Assembly (NCBI RefSeq): GCF_900177415.1
Contig: NZ_FXAF01000003.1
Coordinates: forward strand, 124,001 to 188,000
Direction of reading: 5' to 3'
Length of the DNA: 64,000 nucleotides
From: Xaviernesmea oryzae
Lineage (GTDB): Bacteria; Pseudomonadota; Alphaproteobacteria; Rhizobiales; Rhizobiaceae
Below are positions 18,954-29,300 of the stretch, piece by piece. Both the position numbers and the translations under genes were made by a program. Each line of letters starts with the position of its first letter. Positions within the stretch are counted from its first letter, which is position 1. The notes beneath the pieces are model-generated. The model was not told where the DNA came from. It searched no databases and saw only the letters and a list, made by a program, of their open reading frames with translations.

Positions 18954-20249
18954 ATGTCAGACAACGTATTGAACAACATCACGCGGCGCGGCTTTCTCGG
19001 AACCGCGATCGGCGGGGCGGCGATGCTCGCCGCCGGCCCGTCCTTTGCCGCCGGCAAGACGCTCAACGTCCTGAGCCACAAGGTGCACCAGACGGTGCTC
19101 GGCTCCGGCGAGGGCGATCTGCTGAAGGATTGGAAGTCGTCCAATGACGCGGACGTCGTCTGGACGACGTTCGATTCCAATCCGCTGCAGGATCGCCTTT
19201 TCCGTGAGGCGAGCCTCAACGCAACCGATTTCAACGTCGGCTATATCGTCGACAACCGGCCGACCAAGCAGATCGCAGCCATGTTCGAACCGCTCGACGA
19301 TTACCTGAAGAAGGATGCGATCGAGGATTTCGGCGACATCGCTCCCGGCCTGGTTCAGGGCATGACGGTCGACGGCAAGCTGATCGGCATTCCCGTTCGC
19401 CATGCGACCCAGGGCCTCTTCTATAACGAGGCGCTTCTGGAAGAGCAGGGCATCACGGCACCGCCGACAACGCTGGAAGAGCTCGTCGAACAGGCCCAGA
19501 AGCTTACCTTCACCTCCAAGGCGGGGACGCCAGTCGCCGGCATGGTGCTGGCGAGCGATCTCGCGGTTTTCCCCGTCATGTTCGCGCGCGCCTTCGGCGG
19601 CGATTTCATCAACGCCAAGTTCGAGCTGCTGCCCAACCCCGAGGCGATGGAAAAGGGCCTCGCCGTATTGGCCAGGATGTTCGAGGCAGGCAACCTGCCG
19701 CGCAGCTACGCGACCACCAAGAACGACGACCAGGTGACCTGGCTGCAGCAGGGCCGTGCCGCCTTCACGGTTCTGCCGTTCGCGCGTTTCGCGCAGTTGA
19801 ACAACAAGGAGCAGAGCAAGTTCCCCGGCAAGATCAAGGCCATAGAGTTCCCCGTCTCGGCGGATCTCAAGGGCAAGGTGCCGATGTCCTCCATCGTCGA
19901 AGCCTGGGGCATGGTCATTCCGGCGAACTCCAAGGACAAGGAACTGTCCTGGAAGTTCATCAAGGAGGTCTCCAGCAAGCGTGCGACGCTGGGCATGGCC
20001 AAGAACGGCAACGGTCCGGTGCGCGTCTCGACCTATGCGGATCAGTCCTTCGCCGCAAACAATCCGGTCGCCGCCGTCGAGGCTGCAGTTCTGAAAAACG
20101 CCCGCGGGGCCTTTCCGCCCTTCCCGGAAGCGGCGCGTGCCCAGTCGATCTTCCTCGAGGAAGTCCAGCTTGCCGTCCTCGGCCGCAAGCCGGTGAAGGA
20201 GGCCGTCGCTTCGATTGCAACGCGCGTAAAGCCACTGATCCAGGCTTGA
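18954..20249 (+). CDS. sugar/polyol ABC importer solute-binding protein, family 1
   Basis: A 431-residue binding protein. The N-terminus has a twin-Arg motif (ITRRGFLGTAIGGAAM, Arg11-Arg12) before a hydrophobic run and ...SFAAG, suggesting Tat export. The body has the family-1 layout, e.g. HATQGLFYNEALLEEQGI at about residues 148-165 and PMSSIVEAWGMVIPANSKDKELSWKF near residue 310. A ribosome binding site (GGGAGGAAAA) precedes the ATG. It is followed by a strong hairpin at 20262-20288. The ligand is probably a polyol, from the dehydrogenase and kinase downstream. Confidence 0.88.
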   Translation: MSDNVLNNITRRGFLGTAIGGAAMLAAGPSFAAGKTLNVLSHKVHQTVLGSGEGDLLKDWKSSNDADVVWTTFDSNPLQDRLFREASLNATDFNVGYIVDNRPTKQIAAMFEPLDDYLKKDAIEDFGDIAPGLVQGMTVDGKLIGIPVRHATQGLFYNEALLEEQGITAPPTTLEELVEQAQKLTFTSKAGTPVAGMVLASDLAVFPVMFARAFGGDFINAKFELLPNPEAMEKGLAVLARMFEAGNLPRSYATTKNDDQVTWLQQGRAAFTVLPFARFAQLNNKEQSKFPGKIKAIEFPVSADLKGKVPMSSIVEAWGMVIPANSKDKELSWKFIKEVSSKRATLGMAKNGNGPVRVSTYADQSFAANNPVAAVEAAVLKNARGAFPPFPEAARAQSIFLEEVQLAVLGRKPVKEAVASIATRVKPLIQA

Positions 20250-20261
20250 TTTCCAAACGAG

Positions 20262-20288
20262 CCGTCCGGGCGTCAGGCGCCCGGACGG
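20262..20288 (+). terminator. GC-rich stem-loop after the binding-protein gene
   Basis: CCGTCCGGGCG (20262-20272) and CGCCCGGACGG (20278-20288) form a perfect 11-base stem with a 5-base loop, 12 bases after the stop. No T-run follows. A partial terminator or 3' stabiliser that raises binding-protein mRNA relative to the enzyme genes is the likely role. Confidence 0.55.
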
Positions 20289-20345
20289 GAGATATCTGCC
20301 GGAAACGGCGTGAATGTACGGACCTTCCACGAAAGAGACCAGGCT

Positions 20346-21779
20346 ATGCTGAACACCACCACCCGATCGATCCAGGAACCCGCCCGGGCAACGCCCATCA
20401 TGGCGGAATATGACGTGCTTGTCGTCGGGGGCGGGCCGGCTGGCCTGACCTCGGCACTCGCGGCCGCCGAAGACGGGCTTCGGGTGGGTCTCGTCGAAAG
20501 CCGCAGCTTCGTCGGCGGCAACATGACCATCGGCCTGCCGGTGCTGGGCTTCCTCGGTCAGAAGGGCAACCAGATCATCGAGGGCCTGCCGCAGAAGTTC
20601 ATCGACCGGCTGAAGGTGCGCAATGCCGCGAGCGAACATCGGCCCTGCCCGCTGCATATGGGGATCACCCTGGTCGAGCCGGAAGCGGTGAAGACCGTGG
20701 CGCTCGAAATGTTGACCGAAGCCGGCGTCGAGGTGTTGTTCTATACGTTCTGCGCGGGTGTGGTCATGGAGGGCGACACGATCCGCGGCATCATCACGGA
20801 AAGCAAGAGCGGCCGCGGCGCGATCCTCGGCAAGGTCGTGATCGACTGCACGGGCGATGCGGACGTCGCCTATCGCGCCGGCGTTCCCTGCGAGAAGGGC
20901 AACGAGCATGGCGGCATGCAGCCGCCGACGCTGATGTTCTGCCTCGCCGGCGTCGATACCGAGAAGCTTCGGCTCAGCATCGCCAACCAGCCGCCGCAGG
21001 CGCGGACCTATCTGACCGACTTCATCCCGGCGGAATACTTCGGCCAGAACAACCAGTTCATCATCGTCGGCCTGCGCGAACTGATCGCCAAGGCGCAGAA
21101 GGAAATGGGGCTTTCCATCCCCAATGAGCGTACGATCATCATCACAGGCCTCAAGGCTGGCGAGGTCTGGATCAACATGACCCGCGTCAAGGGCGTCGAT
21201 GGTACCGAGGCGGCGAGCCTGACGATGGGCGAGATCGAGGCGCGGACGCAGATCGACGATATCGTCACCTATCTGATCAATTACGTCCCCGGCTTCGAGA
21301 ACGCCTATTTCACCAAGACCGCGCCGTTCCTCGGCATCCGCGAGACGCGCCGCATCATCGGCGAATACGTCATGACGCAGGAAGATGTGCTCGGCTGCCG
21401 CCATTTCGACGACGCGATCGCGGTGGCGAGCTATCCGATCGACATCCACCGGCCGGCCGACGACGGCTGCACGCTGATCTGGTGCGGCGACTGCTACGAC
21501 ATTCCCTACCGCTCGCTGATCCCGGCCAAGGTGAAGAACCTGATCGTCGCGGGCCGGGCGATTTCCACCACCCATGAGGCGATGGGCGCGATCCGCGTCA
21601 TGGCGACCTGCATGGCGATGGGCGAGGCCGCAGGCCGTGCCGCCAAGATCTCCGTGCGCGGCAACCGCGCGCCCGCGGATATCGACGTGAAGGAACTCCG
21701 CCGTCAGCTGATCGCCAAGGGCGCCTACCTCCGCACCAAGGACAGCGCCGACCGCGCCCGGGAGCTGGAAGACGCCTGA
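20346..21779 (+). CDS. FAD-dependent oxidoreductase
   Basis: A 477-residue flavoprotein. The dinucleotide-binding fold is near the N-terminus (YDVLVVGGGPAGLTSALAAA, GxGxxG at about residues 28-33), followed by the ribose-binding Glu in VGLVESRSFVGGNM. The C-terminal part has LIVAGRAISTTHEAMGAIRVMATCMAMGEAAG, the second FAD-contact region of the FAD-dependent oxidoreductase family sometimes labelled FAD_oxidored. The ATG at 20346 is chosen; one at 20310 would add 12 residues. It sits between the transporter genes and a polyol dehydrogenase. Its substrate is unknown, and ribitol catabolism as usually described does not need it. Confidence 0.82.
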   Translation: MLNTTTRSIQEPARATPIMAEYDVLVVGGGPAGLTSALAAAEDGLRVGLVESRSFVGGNMTIGLPVLGFLGQKGNQIIEGLPQKFIDRLKVRNAASEHRPCPLHMGITLVEPEAVKTVALEMLTEAGVEVLFYTFCAGVVMEGDTIRGIITESKSGRGAILGKVVIDCTGDADVAYRAGVPCEKGNEHGGMQPPTLMFCLAGVDTEKLRLSIANQPPQARTYLTDFIPAEYFGQNNQFIIVGLRELIAKAQKEMGLSIPNERTIIITGLKAGEVWINMTRVKGVDGTEAASLTMGEIEARTQIDDIVTYLINYVPGFENAYFTKTAPFLGIRETRRIIGEYVMTQEDVLGCRHFDDAIAVASYPIDIHRPADDGCTLIWCGDCYDIPYRSLIPAKVKNLIVAGRAISTTHEAMGAIRVMATCMAMGEAAGRAAKISVRGNRAPADIDVKELRRQLIAKGAYLRTKDSADRARELEDA

Positions 21780-21822
21780 GAGCGTCTCCCGACCTCGCCG
21801 CATGAATTGAGCAAGGAATGAC

Positions 21823-22551
21823 ATGAGACAGGAACTCTCCGGAAAGGTCGCAGCGGTTACCGGCGCTGCCTCGGGTATCGGCCTGGAATGCGCCAGATCC
21901 TTATTGCGTGAAGGCGTCAGCGTTGCGCTTGTCGACAGAGCGGCCGATACGCTTGAAGCATTGAGTGCCGAACTGGGGCCGAACGCTTTCCCGGTCGCGG
22001 TCGATCTCACCGATGCCGCGAGCGTTTCCACGATGATGCCGCAGATCCTCGAGCGGTTCGGGAAGCTCGATATCTTCCACGCCAATGCCGGTGCCTATAT
22101 CGGCGGCGACGTCGTCGACGGCGATCCCGACGCCTGGGATCGCATGCTCAATCTCAACATCAATGCCGCCTTCCGGTCCGTTCAGGCGGTGCTGCCTCAT
22201 ATGGTGGAGCAAAAGACCGGCGACATCATCATGACGAGTTCGATCGCCGGCCTCGTCCCGGTGGTCTGGGAGCCGATCTATACGGCGTCCAAACATGCCG
22301 TGCAGGCCTTCGTTCACACGGTCCGGCGCCAGGTTGCCAAGCATGGCATCCGTGTCGGTGCGGTGGCGCCCGGCCCGGTCATCACCGCATTGATCAGCGA
22401 TTGGCCGCAAGCGAAGCTCGACGAGGCAATCGCCGCCGGAGGCCTGATGGAAGCGACGGAAGTCGCCGACGCGGTCATGTTCATGCTGTCCCGGCCGCGC
22501 AACATCACCATCCGCGATCTCGTCATCCTGCCGCTCAGCACGGATCTCTGA
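21823..22551 (+). CDS. short-chain dehydrogenase, ribitol dehydrogenase-like
   Basis: A 242-residue classical SDR. The NAD-binding TGAASGIG is at about residues 14-21, the structural NAG motif at about 90-92, the catalytic Ser in MTSSIAGL near residue 140, and YTASK (Tyr and Lys) near residue 153. The block [20 protein letters not shown] resembles ribitol 2-dehydrogenases. It would oxidise ribitol (or a related pentitol) to D-ribulose, the substrate of the kinase encoded two bases downstream. Confidence 0.85.
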   Translation: MRQELSGKVAAVTGAASGIGLECARSLLREGVSVALVDRAADTLEALSAELGPNAFPVAVDLTDAASVSTMMPQILERFGKLDIFHANAGAYIGGDVVDGDPDAWDRMLNLNINAAFRSVQAVLPHMVEQKTGDIIMTSSIAGLVPVVWEPIYTASKHAVQAFVHTVRRQVAKHGIRVGAVAPGPVITALISDWPQAKLDEAIAAGGLMEATEVADAVMFMLSRPRNITIRDLVILPLSTDL

Positions 22552-22553
22552 CC

Positions 22554-24158
22554 ATGGGCTCTTTCTTCGTTGGCGTCGATGTAGGAACAGGCAGCGCCCG
22601 CGCCGGCATATTCGACACGAACGGCGTGATGGTTTCGACGGCAAAGCGGGATATCGCGCTTTACCGGGAAGGCGCCGACATCGCCGAACAATCCAGCAAT
22701 GATATCTGGCGGGCGGTTTGCGACAGCGTCCGCGAGGCGCTGGATGCCGCGGGCCTTTCCGGCGAGGACATTGGCGGCATCGGCTTCGATGCCACCTGCT
22801 CGCTGGTCGTGCTGGGCGAGGGCGGGCGACCCTTGCCTGTCGGAACGTCCGGTGATCCGGAACGCAATATCATCGTCTGGATGGATCACCGTGCGCTCGA
22901 TCAGACGCGGCGGATCAACAAGACCGGCCACGCGGTGCTGAAATATGTCGGTGGCACGATCTCGCCGGAGATGGAAACGCCAAAGCTCCTGTGGCTCAAG
23001 GAGAACCTGCCTCAGACCTATGGCACGGCATGGCAGTTCTTCGATCTGGCCGATTTCCTCACCTGGCGGGCGACGGGCAGCCTTGCGCGTTCCATCTGCA
23101 CGGTCACCTGCAAATGGACCTATCTGGCGCATGAGAGGCGTTGGGACGAAACCTATTTCCGCGAAATCGGCCTCGCCGATCTGGCCGATGACGGTTTTGT
23201 GCGGATCGGCACCGAGATCGTCGAGGCCGGATCGGCGCTGGCAGGCGGACTGACGATTGAAGCCGCCGAAGAGCTTGGACTGAGACCCGGCACGCCCGTT
23301 GCCGCCGGATTGATCGACGCCCATGCGGGCGGCGTCGGCTCGACAGGTGGAGCCGGTGGCCAGGGCTCGGTCCTGACGCGCATGGCCTATGTCTTCGGCA
23401 CCTCCGCATGTACGATGGCAAGCAGCAGACAACCGCTCTTCGTGCCGGGTGTCTGGGGCCCCTATTATTCGGCGATGGTCCCGGGGCTTTGGCTCAGCGA
23501 AGGCGGACAGTCGGCGGCGGGTGCCGCCATCGATCACCTGGTTGCCTTTCATCCGGCAGCCTCGGACGCCCGGCACATGGCGACGGCTGCCGGTATGTCT
23601 CTGCCGGAATGGCTGGCCGAAGAGGCGGGGAAGGCCGCTCCTTCCTCTTCGGAAGCTGCCCGGCTGGCGGGCTCCATCCATGTGGTGCCGGATTTCCTCG
23701 GCAATCGCTCGCCCTTCGCCGATCCGGATGCGCGCGGCCTGATCGCGGGCCTCGGCCTCGAAAGCGACATGCCCAATCTCGTCTCGCTGTATGTCGCCGG
23801 CATTCTCGGCCTCGGCTACGGCCTTCGCCAGATCATCGCCGCAAGCCGCGGATGCGGTGCGACGATCGAGGCGATCACATTGAGCGGCGGGGCAGGACGG
23901 CATCCGCTCATTCGCCAGCTTCTGGCAGACAGCACGGGCATTCCGATACTGGTTTCCAGGGAAAGCGAGCCGGTCCTGCTCGGTTCGGCCATGCTCGGGG
24001 CCGTCGCCGGCAAGGCCTATCCCAGCGTGGAGGCGGCCATGGCCGCGATGTCTGCGATCAGCGCGGAGTTCAAGCCGGCTGGTGGCGAGATCGCTGCGCT
24101 GCACGAGCGCCGCTTCGCGGCATTCGAAGCGCTTCAGGCGACAGCGCGGTCGCTCTGA
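22554..24158 (+). CDS. FGGY-family D-ribulokinase-like carbohydrate kinase
   Basis: A 534-residue kinase of the FGGY family. It has the N-terminal phosphate loop FVGVDVGTGSARAGIFD (residues 5-21) and the TCSLV pentapeptide at residues 81-85, which is known as a mark of D-ribulokinases of the human FGGY/yeast YDR109C type. The adenine-site motif LSGGAGRHPLIRQL is near residue 444. It should phosphorylate D-ribulose to D-ribulose 5-phosphate, feeding the pentose phosphate pathway. The ATG at 22554 begins two bases after the SDR stop; the open frame upstream of it overlaps the SDR gene and is not kinase-like. Confidence 0.88.
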   Translation: MGSFFVGVDVGTGSARAGIFDTNGVMVSTAKRDIALYREGADIAEQSSNDIWRAVCDSVREALDAAGLSGEDIGGIGFDATCSLVVLGEGGRPLPVGTSGDPERNIIVWMDHRALDQTRRINKTGHAVLKYVGGTISPEMETPKLLWLKENLPQTYGTAWQFFDLADFLTWRATGSLARSICTVTCKWTYLAHERRWDETYFREIGLADLADDGFVRIGTEIVEAGSALAGGLTIEAAEELGLRPGTPVAAGLIDAHAGGVGSTGGAGGQGSVLTRMAYVFGTSACTMASSRQPLFVPGVWGPYYSAMVPGLWLSEGGQSAAGAAIDHLVAFHPAASDARHMATAAGMSLPEWLAEEAGKAAPSSSEAARLAGSIHVVPDFLGNRSPFADPDARGLIAGLGLESDMPNLVSLYVAGILGLGYGLRQIIAASRGCGATIEAITLSGGAGRHPLIRQLLADSTGIPILVSRESEPVLLGSAMLGAVAGKAYPSVEAAMAAMSAISAEFKPAGGEIAALHERRFAAFEALQATARSL

Positions 24159-24179
24159 GAAGAAAGAAGAGAGAAGAAC

Positions 24180-25247
<1,068 letters not shown>

Positions 25248-25272
25248 TCGAGGCCGCGCGATCTCGCCTCAT

Positions 25273-25297
25273 GCCTGCCGTTGAGCTTGCGGTAGGC
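25273..25297. terminator. stem-loop in convergent gap
   Basis: GCCTGCCG (25273-25280) can pair with CGGTAGGC (25290-25297) with one G-T pair and a 9-base loop. It is the only structure I see in the 108-base gap between the converging ATPase and IclR genes. It has no T-run, so the terminator role is tentative. Confidence 0.35.
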
Positions 25298-25355
25298 GTC
25301 TCCCGACACAACCGACGGCTGCTTCGTGCGGCTCGCCGGTTCACTTTCATCAGCC

Positions 25356-26090
25356 TCAGGCATGCCGCATCAGGTTGGCCTTCATTTTCGCGAGCAGGCT
25401 GTTGATCTTGTCCTGCAGTTCGGGCGTTCCCATGACGGTCGGATAGGAAATCGCCACGCCGATGACCTCGCCGGTTCCAGGGTCGCGGAAAGCGATGCCT
25501 TCCGACGATACGCCGTCGTAAGAATCGTTCGTCGAGTGAGAGCGGCCGGTCTCATGGATGGTCCGGATGCGCGCCAGCAGCTCCTCGTGATTTTGCGGAG
25601 CCCTGGTCGTCACGAAGGGCAACTGGTCGGGAACGCGCAATTTCCATTCCTCCTCGTTCAGCAGCGCCAGCATGGCGCGGCCGTTTGAGGTCGCGTGCGG
25701 CCAGGCGCGGTATCCCGGTGTCGAGGTGATGGCGAGCGGGCTGGAGCCGCGCACCATGCGCAGCACGACAAGCTGATGCCCGTCGAATACCGTCACATAG
25801 GCCGTGTGGCCGCCGGCGGCGCAGACCTCCTCCAGTTCGGTGCTCACCAGATCCAGGAAATTGTGGTTCGAACGGCAGATTTGTCCGAGCTCGAAAAGGC
25901 GGATGCCGGGCGTGTAGAGGCGCGTCACCGGATCGAAGTCGAGGATGCCGCTTTCGCGCAAGGTTTTCATCACGCGTGAAGCCGTGGCCTTTGGACAGCC
26001 GGTCCGGCGTGCCAATTCCGCCTGGGACAGCGTAGGCTCGGCCAGCGAGAAGCAACCGAGAATGGATATGGCGTCTTCAAGCGAGCTCAT
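25356..26090 (-). CDS. IclR-family transcriptional regulator
   Basis: A 244-residue regulator. The N-terminal helix-turn-helix contains LSQAELARRTGCPKATASRVMKTLRESG (about residues 20-47). The C-terminal effector-binding domain has the GNAT-unrelated GAF-like IclR blocks, including HLVV-type strand DGHQLVVLRMV, the AMLALL stretch and SSEGIAFRDPGTGEVIGVAIS. It is divergent from the fused hydantoinase gene, with 299 bases between and a palindrome at 26125-26140. It probably controls the hydantoinase/dipeptide-type transport operon. Confidence 0.88.
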   Translation of the reverse strand: MSSLEDAISILGCFSLAEPTLSQAELARRTGCPKATASRVMKTLRESGILDFDPVTRLYTPGIRLFELGQICRSNHNFLDLVSTELEEVCAAGGHTAYVTVFDGHQLVVLRMVRGSSPLAITSTPGYRAWPHATSNGRAMLALLNEEEWKLRVPDQLPFVTTRAPQNHEELLARIRTIHETGRSHSTNDSYDGVSSEGIAFRDPGTGEVIGVAISYPTVMGTPELQDKINSLLAKMKANLMRHA

Positions 26091-26389
26091 TCTTCATCCT
26101 ATGCGCGAGAATTTCTTCTGCATAGTTCCATTATTGGAACTCATTGTCAAATATGAAACTTATACTGGACTCGCCGAAAGTTGCCGCCTATAAAGAGATC
26201 AAAATACATCATGCTTAAAAAAGCGGCGGAACAGGGCAGGTCGGCAGATCCATTCCTCTGAGAGAGGTGTTTCCCATTCGCACGCCGGGCGGACAGAACC
26301 CGAGATGAGAGCCATGCATGCCGCCTGAAATGGCGGACTGTATCGGGCCGTTGTGATCCACCGGCCTTTGCGTAATGGGGAACATGTGA
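26091..26389. promoter_or_regulatory. divergent control region between iclR-like gene and hyuAB fusion
   Basis: This 299-base gap contains the palindrome at 26125-26140, an AT-rich stretch at 26141-26225 with TATACT (26161-26166) and TATAAA-like hexamers, and a small hairpin CCGCC (26321-26325) with GGCGG (26332-26336). I could not assign a -35/-10 pair with standard spacing. GGGGAA at 26377-26382 is the ribosome binding site of the fusion gene. No gene is seen in the gap. Confidence 0.5.
26125..26140. promoter_or_regulatory. candidate IclR operator
   Basis: GTTCCATTATTGGAAC is a perfect inverted repeat with 6-base arms and a 4-base centre, 35 bases before the divergent IclR-family start codon. 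Size and symmetry fit IclR-type operators. The second IclR gene of the window has an operator candidate with the same arm and spacer lengths (36320-36335). Confidence 0.65.
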
Positions 26390-29300
26390 ATGCACCAGAC
26401 TTCCAGGAATTTCCGCGCCGGCGTCGATATCGGGGGCACGTTTACCGATTTCATCCTGTTCGATGAGCAGGCCTCAGCCATCCGGCTGCACAAGTGCCTG
26501 ACAACGCCGAAGGATCCGTCGCAGGGCGCGCTCGGCGGCCTTGCCGATCTGGTGAAGGCTGCGGAGATCGCGGTCGCCGACCTTTCCGAGATCGTCCATG
26601 GCACGACGCTCGTCACCAATGCCGTCATCGAACGCAAGGGTGCGCCGGTCGGCCTCATCACCACCGAGGGCTTTCGCGACGTCCTGGAGATCGGCACCGA
26701 GCAGCGCTACGACATCTACGATCTTTTCCTGACTTTCCCCGACCCGCTGGTCAGCCGCTCGCGCCGCATCGAGATTTCCGAGCGCATCGGCGCCGATGGC
26801 GGCGTCATCAAGCCGCTCGACGAGGTCTCGGTCCTGCGCGCCGTCAAGAAACTGGCGGCGGACCGGGTCGAGGCGATTGCCGTCTGCCTGATGCATTCCT
26901 ACCGCAACCCCTCCCATGAGAAGCGGGTGCGCGAGATCATCAAGCAGCACTATCCCGATATTTCCGTTTCCATTTCTTCGGAAGTCGTAGCCGAAATTTC
27001 CGAATACCAGCGTTTCGTCACCACCTGCGCCAACGCCTACGTGCAGCCGCTGATGGACCGTTATCTGCGCCGCTTCGAGAAGGAGCTTGCCGCCCGCGGC
27101 TTCAAGGGCGCTTTCCGGCTGATGCATTCGGCCGGCGGTCTGGTTTCGGTCGACGAAGCTCGCGAATTCCCCATCCGCCTTTTGGAATCCGGCCCGGCCG
27201 GCGGTGCGCTTGCGACCGCCTGGTTCGGCAAGGCCGCGGGTCAGGAAAACGTCATCGCCTTCGACATGGGCGGCACGACGGCCAAGGCCTGCATGATCGA
27301 AAACGGCATGGCGCATATCGCCTCCTATCTGGAAGCCGGCCGCGTGCGCCGCTTCAAGAACGGCTCCGGACTGCCGATCAAGGCGCCGGTCGTCGATATG
27401 ATCGAGATCGGCGCGGGCGGCGGTTCCATCGCCGCGATCGACGAGGTCGGTCTCCTACAGGTCGGGCCGCATTCGGCGGGCGCTTCTCCGGGGCCTGCCT
27501 GCTACGGCGCCGGCGGCACCAGGCCGACCGTCACCGATGCCAGCGTTGCGCTCGGCTATTACGACCCGGCCTTCTTCCTCGGCGGCCGCATGACGCTCGA
27601 TCTCGACGCCGCCGAGAGGGCTTTGAAGACGATCGCCGAACCGCTCGGGATTTCCACCGTCGAAGCCGCCTGGGGCATCCATCAGGTGGTCGGCGAGAAC
27701 ATGGCAAGCGCCACCCGCATCCATCTCGTCGAAAAGGGCAAGGACCCCCGCGGTTATTCCATGATCGGTTTCGGCGGCGCCGGTCCGGCCTTTGCCGCGC
27801 GTGTCGCCCGCATTCTCGGCGTGTCCGAAGTCATCATCCCGCAGGCGAGCGGTGCGGCATCCGCCTTTGGCTTCCTGACGGCGCCGCTCTCCTTCGATCT
27901 TGTCCGCTCGCGGCCGATGGAACTCTCGCCGGATTTCGATGTGGCTTCCCTTAACGCCGCGTTCGGTGAACTTGCCGAGGAAGGCAAGTGGAAGCTGATC
28001 TCCGCCGGTGCGAAGGCCGAAGACGTCGTCGTCGAGCGCACCGCCGATATGCGCCTGGTCGGCCAGCTGCACGAAATCAATGTGTCGATCCCTTCCGGCG
28101 AGCTCGGCGCCGGCGCTTACGGCGCGATCCGGAAGGCTTTCGAGGAAGTCTATGCGGCGCGTTACACCCGGGTGCCGAAGGAAGCGGAACTCGAAATCCT
28201 TTCTTTCCGCGTTCGCGTGAGCGGTGCGACGCCCGAGCTCTCGATCCGCCAGGCCGACATCGCGGTCTCCGGCGACGGTGCGCTCAAAGGCACTCGCAAG
28301 TGCTATTTCGGCGAAGGTTTCGTCGATGCGGCCATCTATGACCGCTATAAGTTGACTGCCGGCGCGACGGTTCAGGGGCCGGCGATCATCGAGGAGCGCG
28401 AGTCGACGACGATCGTTCCGCCCGGCGACACGCTGACGGTCGATGCCGCGGGCAACCTGCGCATCAGGATCGCGACCGTGGGCAAGGGCCTGGCTCTCGT
28501 AACCCCGAAAATGACGAAGCAGGAGGCGGCCGAAAAGATCGAATCCGATCCGATCGCGCTTGAGATCATGTGGAGCCGCCTGGTCACCGTTGCGGAAGAG
28601 ATGTGGCACACGGTCTGCCGCACCGCCTATTCGTTGATCATTTCCGAATCCCAGGATTTCGGCTGCTCGATCCTCGACGCGACGGGCGAGACGCTGGCCC
28701 ATTCCGCCCGTGTCATGCCGGTCTTCAACCTGACGCTGCCGATGGTGGTGAAGGCGGTGCTGCAGCGCTATCCGGTCGAGTCGCTGAAGCCCGGCGACGT
28801 GCTGGTCTGCAACGATCCCTGGCTCTGCGCCGGCCATCTCTTCGACGTGGCGGTCGTCACGCCGGTCTTCAAGGACGGCAAGGTCGTGGCGGTGATGGGC
28901 ACCGTCGGCCATGTCGGCGATATCGGCGGCACGCGCAACGGCATGAAGGCGACCGAGGTCTACGAGGAGGGCCTGCAGATCCCGCCCATGAAGCTGGTCA
29001 ATGCCGGCGTCGAGAACGAGGACCTGTTCCGCATCATGGCGGAGAACATCCGCGACTCCCAGCAGGTGCTCGGCGACATCCGTTCGCTGATTGCCGCCAA
29101 TGAGACCGGCGCGCGCCGCCTCGTCGCCTTCATGGAAGAGTATGGCCTTTCCGATCTCCAGGCATTGGCCGAAGTCGTGCAGTCGCGGTCGGAGAAAGCG
29201 ATGCGCGATGCCATCCGGGCGCTGCCGAATGGCGTGCACACTTCGACGATCTCCTACAATCCGCTCGGCACGCATATGACCGTCCCGGTCACGGTGACGA

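Noticed and set aside
18957..22085. A 1042-codon open frame on the minus strand
   Set aside because: Antisense to the binding-protein, FAD oxidoreductase and SDR genes, all of which have conserved motifs and ribosome binding sites; low-complexity composition.
26144..26166. TTGTCA (26144-26149) and TATACT (26161-26166) as a sigma-70 promoter
   Set aside because: The spacing is only 11 bases, too short for a standard promoter, so no promoter feature was claimed.
26211..26270. A 16-codon open frame beginning ATG 26211 before the hydantoinase fusion gene
   Set aside because: Very short, no ribosome binding site and no link to a regulatory hairpin; taken as chance.
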